Shown here piece after piece: positions 61,433-64,000 of a DNA stretch of 64,000 nt. Numbering within the stretch: the first letter of the stretch is position 1; each line of letters begins with the position of its first letter. Under the pieces are notes generated by a model. It was given only the letters and a program-made list of their open reading frames with translations. It did no database searches and was not told the origin of the DNA. This stretch comes from CANHVK01 sp044232905. GTDB taxonomy: Bacteria > Bacteroidota > Bacteroidia > Flavobacteriales_D > Crocinitomicaceae. The stretch lies in contig JBIIKZ010000005.1 of assembly GCA_044232905.1 (NCBI GenBank), positions 1 to 64,000 of the forward strand. Reading direction: 5' to 3'. A program made the position numbers and the translations under genes.

Positions 61433-61894
61433 ATGAAATTAAATGTGAAATCCTGCCTGTTTTGCGCTGCTATTCTTATACTTACGGCTTGTAAAACCTA
61501 CTCAGATGAAGATAAAAAAACACTCGATACCAAAATAGAAACGTACCTCAAAAAAGACAAAACAGCATACCAAAAGTCGGAATCCGGATTATATTATCAT
61601 ATTGAAAAAGATGGTAAAGGAGATTACATCAAATTTACGGATGAGATTAAAATCAATTACCAAGGAAGATTATTGAATGGACAAATTTTCGATGGTGAAC
61701 ATAAAAAAAATCCAATTTCATTCAAGGTAGCAGACTTAATTGAAGGTTGGAAAGAAGGTATGCTTTATTTAAAAAAAGGAGGAAAAGCAAAATTGATTAT
61801 CCCACCCTATTTAGGTTATGGGGATTACGACTTAGAAAAAATTCCACCACACTCGGTTTTAGTGTTTGAAGTGGAAGTAGTAGATGTGATGTGA
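61433..61894 (+). CDS. FKBP-type peptidyl-prolyl cis-trans isomerase lipoprotein
   Basis: A 153-residue lipoprotein from the ATG at 61433 (MKLNVKSCLFCAAILILTAC, lipidated Cys20). The FKBP domain spans ~55-153 and contains DEIKINYQGRLLNGQIFDGEHKKNPISFKV, EGWKEGMLYLKKGGKAKLIIPPYLGYGD and HSVLVFEVEVVDV, which hold the active-site aromatic residues. It would assist folding in the periplasm. The frame extends further upstream to 61382, but only from 61433 does a clean lipobox appear. It is divergent from the CCA enzyme gene. Confidence 0.9.
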   Translation: MKLNVKSCLFCAAILILTACKTYSDEDKKTLDTKIETYLKKDKTAYQKSESGLYYHIEKDGKGDYIKFTDEIKINYQGRLLNGQIFDGEHKKNPISFKVADLIEGWKEGMLYLKKGGKAKLIIPPYLGYGDYDLEKIPPHSVLVFEVEVVDVM

Positions 61895-62037
61895 TTATTA
61901 GAAATAAATGGTTAATAACTGTTTCATTTTATCATCTAGAAAACTTCCCATTGTAATAATTTTATTCCAAATTTGTATAGAAAATAAAAAGTAGTAATCG
62001 TGATTTGAATTTTTATTTGAATCCAAAAATATAAACT

Positions 62038-63105
62038 ATGAAGCATAATTTCGGCGCAGGACCATGTATCCTTCCACAAAACGTTTTCAAACAAGCTGCA
62101 GACGCAGTGTTAGATTTTAACGGACTTTCTATTTTAGAAGTTTCTCACCGTCACAAAGACTTCGTTGCCGTAATGGACGAAGCTATCGATTTGGTGAAAA
62201 AGGCGTTAAATGTTCCTGCAGGATATTCTGTTGGTTTTTTACAAGGTGGAGCCTCTCTTGGCTTTACAATTGCTGCTTTAACAATGATGCGTGAAAACAA
62301 AAAAGCTGCGTATTTAAATACAGGAACTTGGGCGAGCGGTGCTATCAAAGAAGCGAAAAAAGTAGGTGTAGATGTTGCAGTTGCTGGTTCTTCAGAAGAT
62401 AAAGGGTTTACCTATATACCAAAAACATTTAACATCCCTGCTGGAATGGATTATTTCCATTATACATCCAACAATACAATTTACGGAACACAATTCCACG
62501 CATTACCAAAAACGGATTTGCCATTAATCTGTGATATGTCCTCCGACATCTTTTCCAAAGAAATCAATGTCGCAGATTTCGATTTGATCTATGCTGGCGC
62601 GCAAAAGAATTTAGGTCCTGCAGGAGCTACGTTATACATCGTAAAAGATGAAGTGTTAGGGAAATCAACTTCTCCGTTCTTACCTACGTACTTGGATTTA
62701 AAACAACACATTGAAAAAGAATCAATGTTAAATACACCTCCTGTTTTTGCAGTATATGTTGCGATGTTAAACTTACGCGACCTACTTGCTAATGGTGGAG
62801 TGAAAGCGAAAGAAGCCGAAAACAATGCAAAAGCAGCTTTATTATACAATGAAATTGATACAAATCCATTATTCTTCGGAACCGTAGAAAAAGAAGATCG
62901 TTCTAAAATGAATATTACATTCAAATTACACAATGAGGCTTTAGCGGAAGAATTTGATAAAGCATGGAAAACAGCAGAAATTATTGGCCTACCAGGTCAC
63001 CGATCTGTTGGAGGATACAGAGCTTCCTTATACAACGCTTTACCACTTGAAAGTGTTCAAGTATTAGTAGATGTAATGAAAGATTTCGCAACAAAAAACG
63101 CATAA
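62038..63105 (+). CDS. serC: Phosphoserine aminotransferase
   Basis: A 355-residue pyridoxal-phosphate enzyme that converts 3-phosphohydroxypyruvate to phosphoserine. Features are FGAGPCILPQNVF, SILEVSHRHKDF, FLQGGASLGF, YTSNNTIYGTQF, CDMSSDIFSKEI and the PLP lysine in YAGAQKNLGPAG. The C-terminal PGHRSVGGYRASLYNALP is typical. serA starts 3 bp after its stop, so the two serine-synthesis genes form an operon; the phosphatase step (serB) is not in the window. Confidence 0.97.
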   Translation: MKHNFGAGPCILPQNVFKQAADAVLDFNGLSILEVSHRHKDFVAVMDEAIDLVKKALNVPAGYSVGFLQGGASLGFTIAALTMMRENKKAAYLNTGTWASGAIKEAKKVGVDVAVAGSSEDKGFTYIPKTFNIPAGMDYFHYTSNNTIYGTQFHALPKTDLPLICDMSSDIFSKEINVADFDLIYAGAQKNLGPAGATLYIVKDEVLGKSTSPFLPTYLDLKQHIEKESMLNTPPVFAVYVAMLNLRDLLANGGVKAKEAENNAKAALLYNEIDTNPLFFGTVEKEDRSKMNITFKLHNEALAEEFDKAWKTAEIIGLPGHRSVGGYRASLYNALPLESVQVLVDVMKDFATKNA

Positions 63106-63108
63106 GAC

Positions 63109-64000
63109 ATGAAAATATTAGCAAATGACGGAATTTCTGACGAAGGAAAAAAAGCATTAGAAAACGCTGGATATACAGTGATCACTGACAAAGTAGATCA
63201 AAATGATTTAGCAACAAAAGTAAACGAAGAAAACTATGAAATCGTTTTAGTACGAAGTGCTACAACTGTTCGTAAAGAAGTGATCGACGCATGCCCCGGA
63301 TTAAAATTAATCGGTCGTGGTGGCGTTGGTATGGATAACATAGATGTAGCCTATGCGCGCGAAAACGGAAGAACTGTCATTAATACCCCTGCTTCCTCTT
63401 CACAGTCAGTTGCTGAGTTAGTAATGGGACAATTATTCTCCATTTCTCGTTTCTTACATGACTCCTACAAAAACATCGAAACTGGTGATTTCAATACTTT
63501 GAAGAAAAATTACGCAAAAGGAGTTGAACTTCGAGGAAAAACTTTAGGTATCATCGGATTCGGACGAATTGGTCAGTCTTTAGCTTCTTATGCTTTAGCA
63601 ATTGGTATGGAGGTTAAAGCTTTAGAAATTGAACAAAAAGAAGCAGAAATCGAATTAGCAGAGATAAAAGGACTTGGTAAACCAAAGGTAAAAATACAAG
63701 TAGAAAATGATTGGACTTCCTTTTTACCTGCTTGTGATTACATTTCAATTCACGTACCAAAACAAGCAAACGGTGAGGCTGTAATTGGCGAAGCACAATT
63801 TGATCTGATGAAAAAAGGTGTTCGCTTGGTAAATGCTGCGCGAGGTGGTGTTATCCAAGAAGATGCATTAATAGCAGCTTTGGATAGTGGTAAAGTTTCG
63901 TTTGCAGCTTTAGATGTTTTCGAAAATGAACCAACACCGTCTAAAGAATTATTGTCACATCCAAAAATTGCAGCAACACCCCATATTGGAGCAGCAACCT
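63109..64000 (+). CDS. serA: D-3-phosphoglycerate dehydrogenase, 3'-truncated by window edge
   Basis: Translation from the ATG at 63109 gives MKILANDGISDEGKKALENAGY, and the frame stays open to the last base. RSATTVRKEVID, LKLIGRGGVGMDNIDV, the NAD-binding LGIIGFGRIGQSLA, VNAARGGVIQEDAL and ALDVFENEP are the D-2-hydroxyacid dehydrogenase motifs, with a catalytic His in TPHIGAAT at the window end. The short spacing to serC makes SerA the most likely identity. About 297 residues are visible; any C-terminal tail is outside. Confidence 0.93.
   Translation, partial: MKILANDGISDEGKKALENAGYTVITDKVDQNDLATKVNEENYEIVLVRSATTVRKEVIDACPGLKLIGRGGVGMDNIDVAYARENGRTVINTPASSSQSVAELVMGQLFSISRFLHDSYKNIETGDFNTLKKNYAKGVELRGKTLGIIGFGRIGQSLASYALAIGMEVKALEIEQKEAEIELAEIKGLGKPKVKIQVENDWTSFLPACDYISIHVPKQANGEAVIGEAQFDLMKKGVRLVNAARGGVIQEDALIAALDSGKVSFAALDVFENEPTPSKELLSHPKIAATPHIGAAT

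Overview
The window is chromosomal DNA from a member of the Bacteroidota, most likely the Flavobacteriia and perhaps near Crocinitomicaceae/Fluviicola; the family is an inference and no rRNA or tRNA is present to test it. The support is: AT-rich sequence; a type IX secretion (T9SS) sorting domain on a repeat adhesin and on a nuclease; a short primary sigma factor; -7 boxes of the form TAnnTTTG in front of many genes; no clear Shine-Dalgarno sites; and lineage-typical proteins such as a DUF4293-like protein, a GldJ/GldK-like FGE domain, a TonB receptor with a carboxypeptidase-like N-terminus and a PnuC-type transporter. Most of the window is a densely packed, ordinary core genome.

Layout. 1-4.6 kb: the 3' end of a SprB-like repeat adhesin, a FISUMP lipoprotein and an M61 peptidase. 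4.8-11.5 kb: dihydrolipoyl dehydrogenase, a secreted endonuclease I, a DPP-IV-type peptidase and citrate synthase. 11.6-20.9 kb: an rRNA methyltransferase divergent from a patatin/barrel protein, then a VOC protein, a lipoprotein and priA, facing rpoD. 21.1-26 kb: an MFS transporter with a large periplasmic insert and a small membrane partner, flanked by direct repeats; a DUF1801 protein; an unusual RluA-type synthase; queD. 26-31.3 kb: a TetR-ABC-HlyD-TolC export operon whose ABC ATPase site is degenerate. 31.4-35.6 kb: an ArsR-controlled arsenic-type operon (arsR, DUF6428-like, arsenate reductase/phosphatase, ArsO-like monooxygenase, DUF2490-like barrel, aquaporin with altered NPA motifs) without ArsB or Acr3.

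35.9-43.4 kb: glyA, a pRiA4b-ORF3-like gene with a methyltransferase, a low-molecular-weight phosphatase and an RsmI-like enzyme, a dicarboxylate symporter, two unknown small genes and queA. 43.5-50.7 kb: a GH13 glucosidase, an alpha/beta hydrolase overlapping a GT87-like mannosyltransferase, and fused isobutyryl-CoA mutase icmF. 51-58.5 kb: DUF1653 and TSUP genes; a TonB receptor under a TPP riboswitch, downstream of a PnuC transporter and a NadR-like ATPase; an ABC-F protein; a DUF4293-like gene. 58.7-64 kb: an FGE-domain protein, CCA tRNA nucleotidyltransferase, an FKBP lipoprotein, and serC-serA (serA cut by the window end).

The parts most worth following up are the arsenic-type operon, the degenerate ABC exporter and the TPP-riboswitch uptake locus. 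I saw no CRISPR array, prophage, insertion sequence, integrase, tRNA or rRNA. Non-coding DNA is mostly short and holds degenerate AT-rich repeats, hairpin terminators and palindromic operators.
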